This document shows positions 26,761 through 38,702 of a DNA stretch of 64,000 nucleotides, piece after piece (the stretch's first letter is position 1; every line of letters starts with the position of its first letter). The position numbers and the translations under genes are program-made. The DNA is from Lucifuga dentata (taxonomy: Eukaryota; Chordata; Actinopteri; Ophidiiformes; Bythitidae), in NCBI GenBank assembly GCA_014773175.1, contig VXCM01000221.1, positions 62,001 through 126,000 on the forward strand, in the 5' to 3' direction. The notes beneath the pieces are model-generated. The model saw nothing but the letters and a program-made list of their open reading frames with translations. It had not been told where the DNA came from and made no database searches.

Positions 26761-27021
26761 TCAAAAAGGCAGCTCTGGCAACACAGACACAGACTGAATA
26801 AGTGTTTGTATGCCATGCTGAGGAATGTTCCGCCTCCCTTCCCGCAGTGCAGTGGTCAGCTGATGGAGTGTTAGCAGTTGTGGGCATCTCAGTGCAACAG
26901 CTCTGCCCAACTGGTCCCACGGGTGCTCAATGGGTGAGAGGTTGGGAGAACATGAAGGCCAAGCAGTGCGTTGTGATTGTTGAGGGTGCACATCCCACTT
27001 CCTGACTTCCTGATGGGACAC
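26761..27021 (-). pseudogene. Tc1-like transposase C-terminal remnant
   Basis: The minus frame reads WPSCSPNLSPIEHPWDQLG, the block around the last catalytic Glu of Tc1 DDE transposases (consensus PDLSPIEHLWD), followed by LHQLTTALREGRRNIPQ and IQTLIQSV, as in the family's C-terminus. The N-terminal DNA-binding part and the first two Asp residues are absent from the window. Confidence 0.75.
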
Positions 27022-27599
27022 GTCGGCTTCATGTAGACCAACAACTTGATTCCAATCTGCATCAGTTAGTCAGGGCATTTGAGGAAGCATTTTGAGAATA
27101 ATTTATCCTGAGCAATATTTATACCCACCCTGCCCATCCTTCAAACCCGCCACACCCATTATTGTCATTTGTTATGTTGCACACATTGTGAGCATTATAC
27201 AAGGGATTATTGTCCAAATTAACACCCTTGTGCTCAAAACATTTATACTAAGTCATCTGACATGGAATTAACAATAAGCATCTATTAGTCATGATATTTT
27301 TTTTGTGCATGAATATGTATTTTTATCATGAATGAATTTTTTTTTTTTTTTNAATCACATAATCAGCAGACCCTTCCAGCGACATCTGGGGTCTCGTTTC
27401 CAATAAAAAAAAGCATCTATACAAGTTGTGTTAGTTCATCCTTACAACAGCTTAGCATGTTATCTATCTCAAACACATCAGTGTGACTTACAGCAAGGTG
27501 AACATGCCTAACTGCAATCACGTTTAATCACACCTTCTTGATTTTTAACTGCAATCAGCTATGTGTGCACTTATAAACACAATGCTCATGCCAACTGTA

Positions 27600-27715
27600 T
27601 GATCATACCTGCTTATCCTGAGCAGGGTGGTGGTGTTTGGAGCGAATCAGACAGGTTACAACAGGTCACCAGTCAAACAGACAAACTCATTCACACCTGC
27701 AGGCAATTTAGACAA
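27600..27715 (-). repeat. teleost interspersed repeat, minus orientation
   Basis: It reads CCTGCTTATCCTGAGCAGGG and then ACAAACTCATTCACACCTGC, the inverse of the text at 17318-17610 and 13611-13690. Confidence 0.5.
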
Positions 27716-28330
27716 ATGATCACCAGTGACTTTGCTAGCCTGTTATGTTTTTGTTTTATTTTAATTGAGTGCTGCTTAACCTTGTGATGGCGCTTCCTTG
27801 AGCAGTGCTGACCCACTTTTAGCTGCTGCTCTCACAGTTCAGTCAAACTCAACTATGATCTGTCTGCTGGTAACGATTAAGAAAACATAACCAATCAGAG
27901 AGTAGCTGTATGTGACATAAGGGGACATAACAAAACTGCCTTTATGCAGCGCAAACCAGTAACACAACGCAAACACACAACACAACACAAAGGGCTGATC
28001 ACATGTAAGCAGCTTTATGCAGCCTTAAAATTGCACAGAAAACATCTCCATTAAATATACTTAAGAGAAACATAAACTCAAAACTAGATTCATGAAAGTT
28101 ATCTGAAAAATCTCAATATAGGAATCCAAGGACATCGAGATAACATGCTCATCTTAAGTACTGACCCATAAATGTGTGCAACAGCCCAGAAATTATTAAT
28201 CAAAACAAATGAAAATGTGGTTAATGAGCTTTAACCACACTGCAAACTACACTTCACTACATGGTTACACACACAGACACACACACAGCAGCAGCAGCAG
28301 CAATACATGTGGTCCAAGTGAACAAGAGAT

Positions 28331-28367
<37 letters not shown>

Positions 28368-30138
28368 AACCCCTTGCTTTCTGCTGTGCTCCTCTTTACT
28401 TCAGTATATACAGTGCTCAACATGAAGGACTGCTGCTTTTATGAAACCTCACAAACTGTGACCTTACTCAGAAACACACTCACCCACGCCAAACCAGAGA
28501 TAGGACTCACACACACACATACACACACTCACAAAGATGAATACAGATATCTCCCTGTCACATCAGATTTACTGTATGTCTTCAATGAGCTTCTAGACTA
28601 AATCGAAAATCCATTATCAGTTTCATTTTGTCATTAGTCATAATAGCCCCAAATCAGAGATCAATGTTTCATTGTGAGCTAATAAATGACTGGAGCAATA
28701 AAAATTGGCTGATGGGTATTATCGTGATTATGTAATATTCTCGTTCAATGAGAATAATTTTTGTGACACTTGACTCTGTTGGCTTTCCTTGATCAAACTG
28801 AAAGGAGCAGTTTATAATGAAAGCCCAATAGATTTAAATGAATGTATTGAAGTTGGCGCAGCATTTCAAATGTCATACAGTCTCTATTTGTTCTAGTTGC
28901 TGCTTGTGTATGGAAATCAAGACGATGGGAGAGATGGCAGCCAGCAAAGGGAATCTGCTTTAAGGAAAAGAAATATTTCCACTGTACTGCAACAAATCTG
29001 TCTCATGACGTCCTTTTCTGTGTGGCTAAGTATTGTATTTTCATAAAACAACAGTTTTGTGTAGTTTTGTATCTTCTATGAAAAGTCTTTAAATTTTGCT
29101 GTTACTGTTTCATAGAGTCTTGCTGTTTTGATTGCGTCTGACCAATCAAATGTTTAGTCTTGGCCGCCACCCAACACTTCCTGAACTATTGGAGAGTACT
29201 GACCCTGGAGTGGGAGCTTTAAAAATGGCTGAAAAACTACAGTTCTGGTACCAAAATGGATACTGGTTTGTTTCGCACGAATGAAAGTTCATGTGGAATG
29301 AACAAGTATCTGTTCTGATTTCCTGAAAAGGCTCCGTAGTTCCTGAAAAAGTTCCTGTTATCCTCATTTCTGACGGCAAAAACCACACGTTAACAGTGCA
29401 GCTATTTAAATATTACTCTAAAAATAATGCTTCTGCCTTGCTTCTATTTTACATCAATTTGTTGGATTTATGTTTCCTTTTTTATTCAGTGACGAAGTGT
29501 AGCACAGTGCTGTTGTAATATATTACCTGCATTGCTAATTTATACTGTTAAGTCAAGCAGGAATACATTTCATGAAGCTTATCTACATAATGGATGTACA
29601 ACAGACATGAATAAACTAGCTCAGTGTTGTGAAATGAGTGTATATTTTAAGCTATGTAGAGTTTATGTTCAGTGTCATTACACTGAGCTCACTTACTGAT
29701 CTGACCTTCAACTTTTCTGTCATGAGCTGGAAATCTTAAAGTGCAACATTGATGGCAGACACTGATGGCAGATGAGGAGGAGGATGAGATGTGTGCATGA
29801 GAAAGAGAAACTAAACTCTCACAACCCAGAGGAAGACTGACAGCTCATCCTCCCCTCTTGTTTTCTGTTCTTCTTCAATGCTCGCCTCGTCTCTTGTTAT
29901 TCTTCCTTTCTCATTCTGTCATCTGACAGTTAACTGCACAACAGTAAGCTTTTTGCCATGGGGGTTTATGATTAAATTGCTTTTCACACAGTCAGATGCT
30001 CATGCATATAGCTGTGCATGCAGTTATGTTTACACAAGCAATCAACCAGGCAAAAATACATTCTAGACTCTCGTGATGATTCTTAACAGATGCAGTCAGT
30101 CCAAAAGAGGATTTTGGATCAAAACATCAAAACAAAGC

Positions 30139-30139
<1 letters not shown>
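27716..30139. other. no gene seen; candidate conserved block at 28590-28900
   Basis: Contains the CA/TG microsatellites around 28262-28532. The stretch 28590-28900 is complex and repeat-free (see findings). Confidence 0.45.
28333..28366. repeat. (TG)n microsatellite
   Basis: 34 nt of TG; short CA runs flank it at 28262-28288 and 28508-28532. The 130-codon frame across the region is a microsatellite artefact. Confidence 0.95.

Positions 30140-30191
<52 letters not shown>
30140..30191. repeat. (GT)n microsatellite
   Basis: 52 nt of uninterrupted GT. Confidence 0.95.
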
Positions 30192-30192
<1 letters not shown>

Positions 30193-30235
30193 AGATATTG
30201 TCTGCCACTTTCGTTTTCATGTCAAGTCAAGTTAG

Positions 30236-30460
30236 TCAAGTCAGGTTTATTTGTGTAGCTTAGTATCACAAACGTCTCAAAGGCTTTACAGACACACATT
30301 AGCAGTTCCTGACCCAGTCCAGCTCTCTAAGAAGATGAGGAAAAATTCCCCAAAAAACTTATTTTATAAGGAAAATAGAAGAAACCCCAGGAGAGGCTAT
30401 TCAAAGAGAGATTCCCTTTCCTCAAACGACTGGGTGTGCAACTAGAGCCACAGGTGTAGA
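30236..30460 (+). repeat. dispersed fish repeat (SINE-like)
   Basis: TCAGGTTTATTTGTGTAGC, then CAAAGGCTTTACAGACACAC and GAGGAAAAATTCCCCAAAAA, is typical of a fish interspersed repeat. Borders and family are not defined. Confidence 0.45.
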
Positions 30461-33400
30461 AACAATGTCAACATTTTGACATGTTAAAATTGAGTGAAAT
30501 TGATGTCTCTCTCTCTCTCTATTACTTTTTATGGGTGGAACTTTCAGTAGTCAGAAGAACAGTATTTTATGTAGGAAATTTAAGACTGAAAATGGAAATT
30601 TGGCTGGTTTTTGATTAAATGTCTGCTGACTGGAGTGTAATAAAACCCCACATCTTTTTTTTTTATGCACAACAGACTATACATTATAACATCAAATCAA
30701 TTGCAGATCGTTTCAGCTTTTGAAATTGCCCTGTTCCTCTTTTTTGTTTTTCACTTAAATCAGCATTAAGAGTGTTTTTTTGTTTTGTTTTGTTTTTTTA
30801 TTAGACCTATTGTTGATTCTCAGTGGGGTCAGCAATACTAGCTGCCCTTTCACTTTTCAGAAAGTCACTTTGCTGTCTTCAGAAAAGAGCTCTCTGTATT
30901 AACAATGTGCTGTTTTACTTTTTTCGTTTTCTACTGAAATAAAATTTCTGCAAAGTTCCAATATTTCTACTTTAGCTGGAGTTTTTATTTTTTTTATTTT
31001 TTGAGTTTTTTTTTCTCCCCAGATTGATAAGTGCAATCTGATAAAGTAAAACTTTGCATTGCCATTTAAGATAGTCCAGACTCACAAAAGCAAAAGGTCT
31101 GAAGTACAATTTTGAAGCATATAACTGGTTGATAGAAACATTTTCCCATTTAGTTTTCCATCTATGTGCCTGTGTGTGCATGCATATGTGTATGTGTGCT
31201 TGGGTGCAAATAATTACATCACTTGGGTGCAATGTTTTTCATATACACAAATACACACACACACACACACACACACATCACACACATATTTGGCCCTGCA
31301 CAAAGGCATACACACTTCAAAGGTAAGGAGTTTGGATCAAACGCAGTGGGTGCAGGTAGGTGGTGAATGTACACAACTCTGTCCTCTGCTCCCTTCATCC
31401 AAGGCTCTTTTCATGTCTGTGCTTGCAGGAGGTATATTCAGTACATCCCTTGAATCATAATGTGAATAAATGAGCTCTAAATCAAATAAAACTGATTCAA
31501 ATAAATCACATGTTGGGACATGAGTGCAATGCAGCATCACACCCTGTCATTTCTGTTCTGCTAACGTGATTTCATGTTGGACAAACTGCTAGAAAATGTT
31601 ACGGATCTTGAAAGCTAACAGCCTTCTGAACAATGACATCTGTCTTTATTTAGTGTAGGTATCACAAGTACATATATCATGTATCACACGCTAAGCAAAC
31701 CAGTACTAAATCTGTCTCATTCATATGCATCCATTCATAAAGGCCCCATAAAGACGTAACATGAAACGACAAAATAACACGCTGATGAACACTTCTGAGA
31801 ACATGGCACAAGGTGTAGTCTTCTAGAACCGGAATTCTTTTTATGCCACTCAGTGCCAGCAGAGTCAGGAGTGACCCGTTACCAGGGGCAACAGTGACTT
31901 TACAGCCTGGGAGACGTATCAGAGGTAGAAAACACAAAGGTTGCTTTGGGGGTCCTGCACAAAGAACTCCCAAAACACTGAGACATCTCTTTTTGTCCAG
32001 TAAGTTCTGCTTCATTTGAAGTGTACTGGAACCTTAAAGAACCATGCCAGTGAGTTTGATTGTAGCAGAAAAAACCCTGATTGTGTTCAACTGAGGATGA
32101 GTGTGTTTCATAGCTTATAAATTCAACTTTTCAGTTATCTGAGAAAGAATTTGGCATCATTCAGCAGTTACTTGGTCCTGCTTTAAAAATTATCTCATAA
32201 ATTTGTAAGTTAACTAACCTAACTTTTATTCAACAAGAAATTATGCACATCTGGTGCTTAACCCGCACTTCAACATCAGTCCAACATCTGAAGTGCCTCC
32301 TAAGACCCTGCATGAAGTGGCCATTAATATACTCTACTTAAGGCTGCAGCTCGCTCGCTGTGGCTGCTCTCTTAACCAAGTCACACACCTTTCCTTCTCC
32401 AAACTATTCTTGAAGTTTGACTTGAATCCCTTTGGGACTTCAAGGTCATGGGCTTCCTGTCCTTCTCTTTCTTTCCCTCCACCACCTCCCTGCTGCCCCC
32501 TCCTGTCTCCACCTCTCCTGTCCCCTGGGACGCAGGGAAGGTGAAGGAGGGTCATGCAGCTCAAACGCACGGCTAGCTCTGTCCATTTACAAGGACCAAT
32601 GGTGTGTTCCACTGTGCATATCCAGAGTCAACATCCATGGCCCCGTGCTGACATTAGACACACTGCTACCAGTATAATGATGAATAAAATATGAATAATA
32701 ATGTGATATGTGACTAAAATGAAGCCCTTAACAAATTCAGAACTCACTGTGTTTCCTCCCTGCAGGTGTGTATGTGCAGCTTTCAAAAGTCAATATTGAG
32801 TATTTTATGTTATATTGTGTATAAAACTAAGTCCACTAATATATTGCAACAGTGATCTTAATTGCTCTTTTCCGTAGCATTTTATTGACTGTGGTTACTG
32901 TAATAACACTGCAGTAAAATGTGCTGTTGAATTCTGAGATACTGTAAGACATTTGAAAGTTTCTGGTCATGTCTGTATAACCATGTAACATTAATCACCG
33001 TTACCTGATTATTCCTCACAGCCCTGCAGATTCCTCCACACTCATCTTTTTAGATTCTGTCTTTATCATATTAAAGCCCTAATGGAATGTGATTAATGAC
33101 AAAACCCACAGTGATTAAAAAGACCTGTGACAGATATGGTTATGTTTTAGGGAGAGTAGCGAAATACTGTCATGATTCCTTTAATGGGTTATTTTCAAAT
33201 TGCCTCTGTGATTTACAGGATTGCAAATAATTTAATATGCCAGGCCAGTAACGTTGTTGTAATAAGCCATTCAAAACAATTTATTGGATGTTCTCTCACA
33301 ATAATTCATGAGGGTCATGCATGTTTTATGAACAATCAATCAAACTCAAACACCAGCAGGCTGGATAATGAGGACCTATGGAGAGGAATGAGACTTGTTC

Positions 33401-34578
33401 AAGCTCGGAGGAGGAGGACAAACTCTGTCCTCTACAGACTGCTGTGAACACAGCATACTAGGCATTGTAAAGCTGTGTACGTCTGTTTGTCTATGCATGT
33501 GTGTTTGTGTGTGTCGCTGAGAGAGACAGAGAGTCCTTTTCTTTAACATGCTGACATTTGTGACATTTTTGACGTTATTCCATTGAAGACGGCTTTATAT
33601 CCCATAGGAGGAAAAGATAACTTTCAATTTATTTCATTACAAACTCCTGAACAGTAAAAATGATGATAAGTAATGTACTGTAAACTATTACATTATTCAT
33701 ACGCCGCCTCCAAAATTCACTGGATATGATGTTGGATTGACTATGCAATTTACCTTAATTTTAATTTACCTTATTTTTTTAAAATGTTGATTTACAGTTA
33801 GATTTGTTTTTTGGAGCAATAAGGGCGTTACGTGTAATTTGTCACTCTTCAGTCTTGTACTTAATATGGAACATAGAGCACTAATCTTCCCCAGGGACAC
33901 TCTGCAGTCACTTGCTCTATTACCTGCCCGTTATTGGGCAAGCTTCCAGATGTATGTGGCCATGCTGTAGGTAGAGCTAATCCTATAATGACAGAGGCAG
34001 TTAATTGATTAGAGGTGATCTCTATATCCATGCCTCTTCCGCAAGGTGGAAATGGTGCCATGCAGGAAGAGAATATAACCTTCTCTCAAATAATCGACTG
34101 AGAGGCAGAGAGAGAGCACCAAACAAATCCATACTCCTGAAATGATAAGCATCTGGGGACAATTAGTGACATGAAACACTGTCACAGACGTTTTGCACTC
34201 ATGCCGTCATTGAAGACTGTGACCTTTGGAGAACACGAGGCGAGGCAGAGTGATGTTTTAAGAAATACACACCTGTCACAACAGCAAGAAGGATCTTTTA
34301 CAATTTCTGTTTTGTATTCATTTTCAGTTTCTCATGGCAACGAATATGATGCAAGGTGGTGCAACAGCTTTAAAGTGACAAATCTTACTGGTCATTAGGG
34401 TAAAGCCAAACTATGGTAATCTGAATGTGAATTTTTAGCTTCTGACTGGATGGTATTCTTCCACCCTGGTTTGGCTGAAGTGATCCTCTCAGACAGAGGG
34501 AAGATCACTGTTCAAAACTACAATATTAAGTGATTAGCATTTTATAAGATCAGAGATGAAAAAGTAAGAGATTGTTTC
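30461..34578. other. no gene seen; candidate conserved blocks
   Basis: CA run at about 31251-31277. Complex, repeat-free blocks at 33000-33360 and 33850-34070. Frames such as 31677-32015 (minus) and 32254-32612 lack any recognised domain. Confidence 0.45.
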
Positions 34579-35439
34579 TTAAAGGACCATGCCAGTGGTT
34601 TTGCATGTTTGAGCCAAATGTATACAACTGCATGCATACAAGTTACATTACAGACAACCATTTTCCAAAACATACTACTGCACGGTAACTATTAGAATTA
34701 TTTTTCCTACCTTGCCATTGGTTTTAGTTCATTCCAGTACACTATAAAAATCAACTTGTATAAACTTGAAACTTGTTTAAATTAGGCTACACATTATTTT
34801 TACTTTTTTTTTTTTTTAAGATATGCAGATGATACAGCTTTAGTGAGTTTTTTAAAACTCTGATGCTAATTCTGAAGCCTATTTCAAGAGGGAAACAAAG
34901 CTGTTTATGAACTGGTGTTAGCATAATTACCTTCAGGTCAATGTTACAAAGATGAAGGATATGATGATTGATTTCAGACAATATAAGACAGCTGTGGCAC
35001 TTACCAAAATCGATGGTGAAACAGTTTAAGACCTCCACTTGTAAATATCTGGGCATAGACGATGATGGTAATCTTAAATTCACTGACTGTGCAATGTCTA
35101 AGGTTAAAACGTTGCAGCAAACAAGGTTTTACTTGGCGACAGTTAAAGAAATTTGATGTGGACCAGCATTTCCTCCAGCTCTTTTATAATTCAGTGCTGC
35201 AGAGTGTTTTGACCTTTGGTTTAGTATGTGTGTTTGGAAACATGAGGGTGAAGGATCGTAACAAACTGCAGCGGGTCATCGATATAGAAAGTGAAATTAT
35301 CAGCCTGAAACAGACTTCAGGACAACACATCTTGTATAATGATTTAATTTTAAGCAAAATTTACTGTATTATGGAAGAACAAACTCATCACCAAAAGTTT
35401 AGGCTGAGGTGTAGTGGTGGAATATTACAGCAAATGATT

Positions 35440-36184
35440 AAAACAACTGTCAGAGCCTTTGACCAAGGCACTGGCTTAGGACTGGAGTTGGTCCCGGGCA
35501 GTGCTTCATTTGTACCGTAACGCACCGGAACTGAGTTCCAGCACTTATTTCTGATGGTTCTGTGCTTTCCAGGAGAGATTATTTCAGAAGCTAGCGTTCC
35601 GGAACTATATTAAGCAATTTAGTTTTAATTTTATATCGCTTTTGGACATAATTGTGTGCATTAAACAATAAAATAATTAAACTGTGTATGACAAATTCTT
35701 GACAAAATCACGAAAGCAAATTATCGAAGCTAACACACCAACCTGGAAATGTGGATAAAATGGATGANTTTTTTTTTTTTTTTTAATTTTAGTTTCTTAA
35801 ATGTAGTTATGGTGTGTCTGTCAGTGGTGGGACATATACGCTGTAAGCTGGCTACGAGGCGTTTCGGTTTGACAGCTCGCTACGCCTGCTGTAATAACTG
35901 TTGCAGGGAGTGCTGATTTAGTGCCCCCCCCCCGTCAAAAAAAAAAATCCTGATAAAAATTAGCATCCTAATCCAGTCGTAGTTCCAGCACTTCTTTTTG
36001 CCCAAATTAAGCACTGGTCCCGGGGCGCCGTACGATGGCTGCCCATTGCTCCCTAGGGATGGGTTAAATGCAGAGACTGAATTTCATTTGTACTTGTGCA
36101 TATGACAATAAAANTGCTCCCTAGGGATGGGTTAAATGCAGAGACTGAATTTCATTTGTACTTGTGCATATGACAATAAAAAAA
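35440..36184 (+). mobile_element. retroelement 3' tail inserted in the LINE, carrying a hAT element
   Basis: Text of the form GACCAAGGCACTGGCTTAGG, GGCGCCGTACGATGGCTGCC, GGGTTAAATGCAGAGACTGA and CATATGACAATAAA is the usual 3' end of L2-type LINEs or of SINEs borrowing that tail. It interrupts the host LINE between its RT region and the TRYQKSFIPAA block. The last 67 nt are doubled around an N (assembly artefact). Confidence 0.5.
35499..36016. mobile_element. non-autonomous hAT element, 0.5 kb, innermost of the nest
   Basis: The 8-bp duplication GTCCCGGG is exact on both sides (35491-35498, 36017-36024). Ends are CAGTGCTTCATTTGTACC and, inverted, CAGTGCTTAATTTGGGCA. No coding capacity; an N sits in a T-run at 35768. 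Confidence 0.8.
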
Positions 36185-36338
36185 GATTTACCAACAAGGT
36201 ATCAGAAGTCTTTCATTCCTGCTGCTATTCATATTTTTAACAGCTTCATCATCGCAGCAGAGATAAAGGTTTAGTCCTAACTGCTGCACTTACTTAAGCA
36301 ATCTGTATGCAATTAATGTAATTGACATGCTGATCAAT

Positions 36339-36374
36339 GTCCTTTGGTCAAATGGGAACATTTGACCAAAGGAC
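36339..36374. repeat. perfect 16-bp stem, 4-nt loop
   Basis: GTCCTTTGGTCAAATG and CATTTGACCAAAGGAC are exact reverse complements around GGAA. It lies in the 3' UTR part of the L2-like LINE. Confidence 0.8.
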
Positions 36375-36932
36375 TGGTGGACCAAGTGGACCATGTGGAA
36401 ATGCAAATTTAAATTTGTTAGTTTTGATTTTGATTTTGATCTTGATTGTGGTTTATTGTTTTTGTGTGTTTTATGTCCATCTTTGTGGCTTTTGCACATA
36501 TTTCCTTTTTGGATAATAAAGTTAAACTGAAATGAACTGAACTGAGGTAATCCATCACAATGAACATGACATCTATTTTTTTTTTTTTTTATTGAAGTAA
36601 CTTTATTTAACTGGCCCAAAACAGAGCTGCACTGACGCAAATGTACATCTCTGCCAGGCAACAGAGCCCCAGAAAAACATCTTTTACCAAGAAATTAAGA
36701 ACAAACACCCCTTCTACATTTGGACTTATCTTAGCAGACGAAACATTGAATTTAAAAGTGGGTGTATCACCTTAAGATTTGGTTTTGAAATATTAAGTGA
36801 TTTGGCAAAAATAACAGTAAAACCAAAATACAATTTCATGTTTTGAAAAATGGCTGCCAGTAACAACATAACATGTATGCGGGTAGTTTTTATTGGGCTT
36901 AAACCTGCAAAACCACTGGTATGGTCCTTTAA

Positions 36933-38614
36933 GCATAGCCAGGAACAAAATACGGGATCAAATAATTCAATAAATCACAAATTAATCTATAAGGTATTAC
37001 CCATAATCAGAACACAGAAGGAAGATTTAAGAAAAAGGTGTGCCACGATGAAAGCCAAACAGACTGCATTGCTGCTGTTGCTAAGCTACAACAGGAAACC
37101 AGTTTGCATTTAAAGCAGTGGAGGACATATTCAACATAATGACTAGAGGAGCAAACTTTTATCCAAACCATCATGGGACTGATTCCCCCCACTCATCTTG
37201 GGAAATCTTCACTGAAACACTCTTTCCTCTGCAGTCAGAAAAACCTTAGACACAAATAGAGCTGCTCAGTGACAAATTGTTGAGCACAGTTATAAGTCAT
37301 TTGTGTTGTGACGCAACACCACCACCTACAAGGATGCCTTAAATAGGTGTGACCTTTACTTATGGGCAAATGTGTTTGCATGCAAACTGCTTTGCACCAA
37401 TTTAAAGAACATTTATTCCACTGAATCATCACATAAGAAGAGGGTATATTTCAATTAATTCCTTCAATAAAAATGTACATTTTAAAAGGTCTATTTAAAC
37501 TTTAATCAATTTAAGTTAATTTAAAGATGATATACAAGCTACAACTGACTTTTCCAATCCCATTTTTCTAGATCTTTTATCAGCCAATAGATGTTCCCTG
37601 GGCTGTGCTGTGATTAATAACATCGCCACCAAGGGTTACCTCAAGAATAACAAATAAGAGGTGTTGGTTTATTCCATTCTAAAACTGTGAGAGTTCAATT
37701 AACATTGAACCTTGTGTCCCTACGTTGCTATGCAGCAGTGAACATGACTGACAGATAGGTGTGCAATAGAAAGGTTAGAAGGGCTTTGGAGATGCTGGTG
37801 GATTTATGGGATGGGAGGAGTGGTTGGAAGGCAGCGGGCACAGATCACACTTGAGATCACACCATGCTATCCATATAAATAGGCTCATGCACAGATGTCA
37901 GTAATTCACAAAACGCACAGATGCATTCACACATGTACCACAAAGGAACAGTGAAAATATTCTGCTCTCTGTGTCCTTTCTGCACATAAAGAATAACTGC
38001 AAATACATAACATTCACACATACACTGAAATTCACATGCATGGACACGCACATGGTGGATTGTAGGTTAGAGGAGCCGAGCGTGTCCCTGGTTAGAGAGC
38101 AGCTGGACGGGGTCATTATCATCTGTGAACTGTGACTCATGCTGACATTGTCTGGATGGTCAGCGATGATGGGGTGGCATGCTGCGACAAGCTCCAGGTG
38201 ATCCAGAAACAGGAGTTTACAACAAAAAGTAAAAGAAAGACAAGAAAAGCAAACAGCATAGCCTAAAATGTATGGGCAGCCTAGATGCAGCAAAGGAGAT
38301 GAGAAAAACATATGCAAGAGTTACAAAAAAGAAGAAAGGCAGGAGGAAGAAAGAGGATGCTATGGGGAAAAGCAAAAAAGGAAAACAATGGCAGAGAAAG
38401 AGAAGGAGAAAAGGCAGAGGAAGCTATTTTATTTTTTATTCAAATAAGAAAGCCCAGTGTCAGGATGAGTGGAATATTGAGTCACAGTCTTGTCATCGTG
38501 TTCCTTTTTTCCTAGAACTACCTGTTTGATGTGTTCAGAGCAATATGGTGAACAGTGGGAGGTATCCACGACATCAAAGAAAATTTAAACCACACGCTGG
38601 CCATTAAAAACGCT
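36933..38614. other. no gene seen
   Basis: A purine-rich tract at 38310-38430 gives a Lys/Arg-rich frame that I regard as composition, not a protein. Confidence 0.5.
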
Positions 38615-38634
38615 TGTGTGTGTGTGTGTGCGTG

Positions 38635-38693
<59 letters not shown>

Positions 38694-38694
38694 A
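38615..38694. repeat. compound (TG)n-(GA)n microsatellite
   Basis: About 20 nt of TG followed by roughly 55 nt of AG with one interruption. It directly abuts the truncated end of a TTAA MITE copy. Confidence 0.95.
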
Positions 38695-38702
38695 GTGCAA
38701 CT

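Larger units (their letters stand above)
34800..36544 (+). mobile_element. 5'-truncated L2-like LINE, reverse transcriptase C-terminal half, itself interrupted
   Basis: Starting at the catalytic RYADDTALVS (YADD at 34822-34833) it continues through frames with KRETKLFMNWC, YLQVNVTKMKDMMIDFR, KYLGI, FLQLFYNSVLQSVLTFG and NKLQRVI, typical of fish L2/CR1-type LINE ORF2, broken by stops and frameshifts. The C-terminal block TRYQKSFIPAAIHIFNSF resumes after an insertion at about 36185. The 3' UTR ends with ATAATAAAGTTAAACTGAAA near 36530. Confidence 0.7.
34579..36932 (+). mobile_element. TTAA MITE copy split by nested insertions
   Basis: The left half (34579 to about 34795) begins TTAA-AGGACCATGCC and the right half (about 36545 to 36932) ends GGTCCT-TTAA. 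Together they match the unbroken copy at 6150-6720. The roughly 1.75 kb between them is an L2-like LINE with further insertions. Confidence 0.7.

Noticed and set aside
28209..28601. 130-codon plus-strand frame
   Set aside because: It is built across CA and TG microsatellites (runs of alternating Cys-Val and Thr-His); no domain and no splice support.
32254..32612. overlapping frames on both strands, Pro/Gly-rich
   Set aside because: Pyrimidine-rich composition keeps both strands open; no family resemblance.
38272..38529. Lys/Arg-rich plus-strand frame
   Set aside because: It follows from a purine-rich tract; composition alone explains it.
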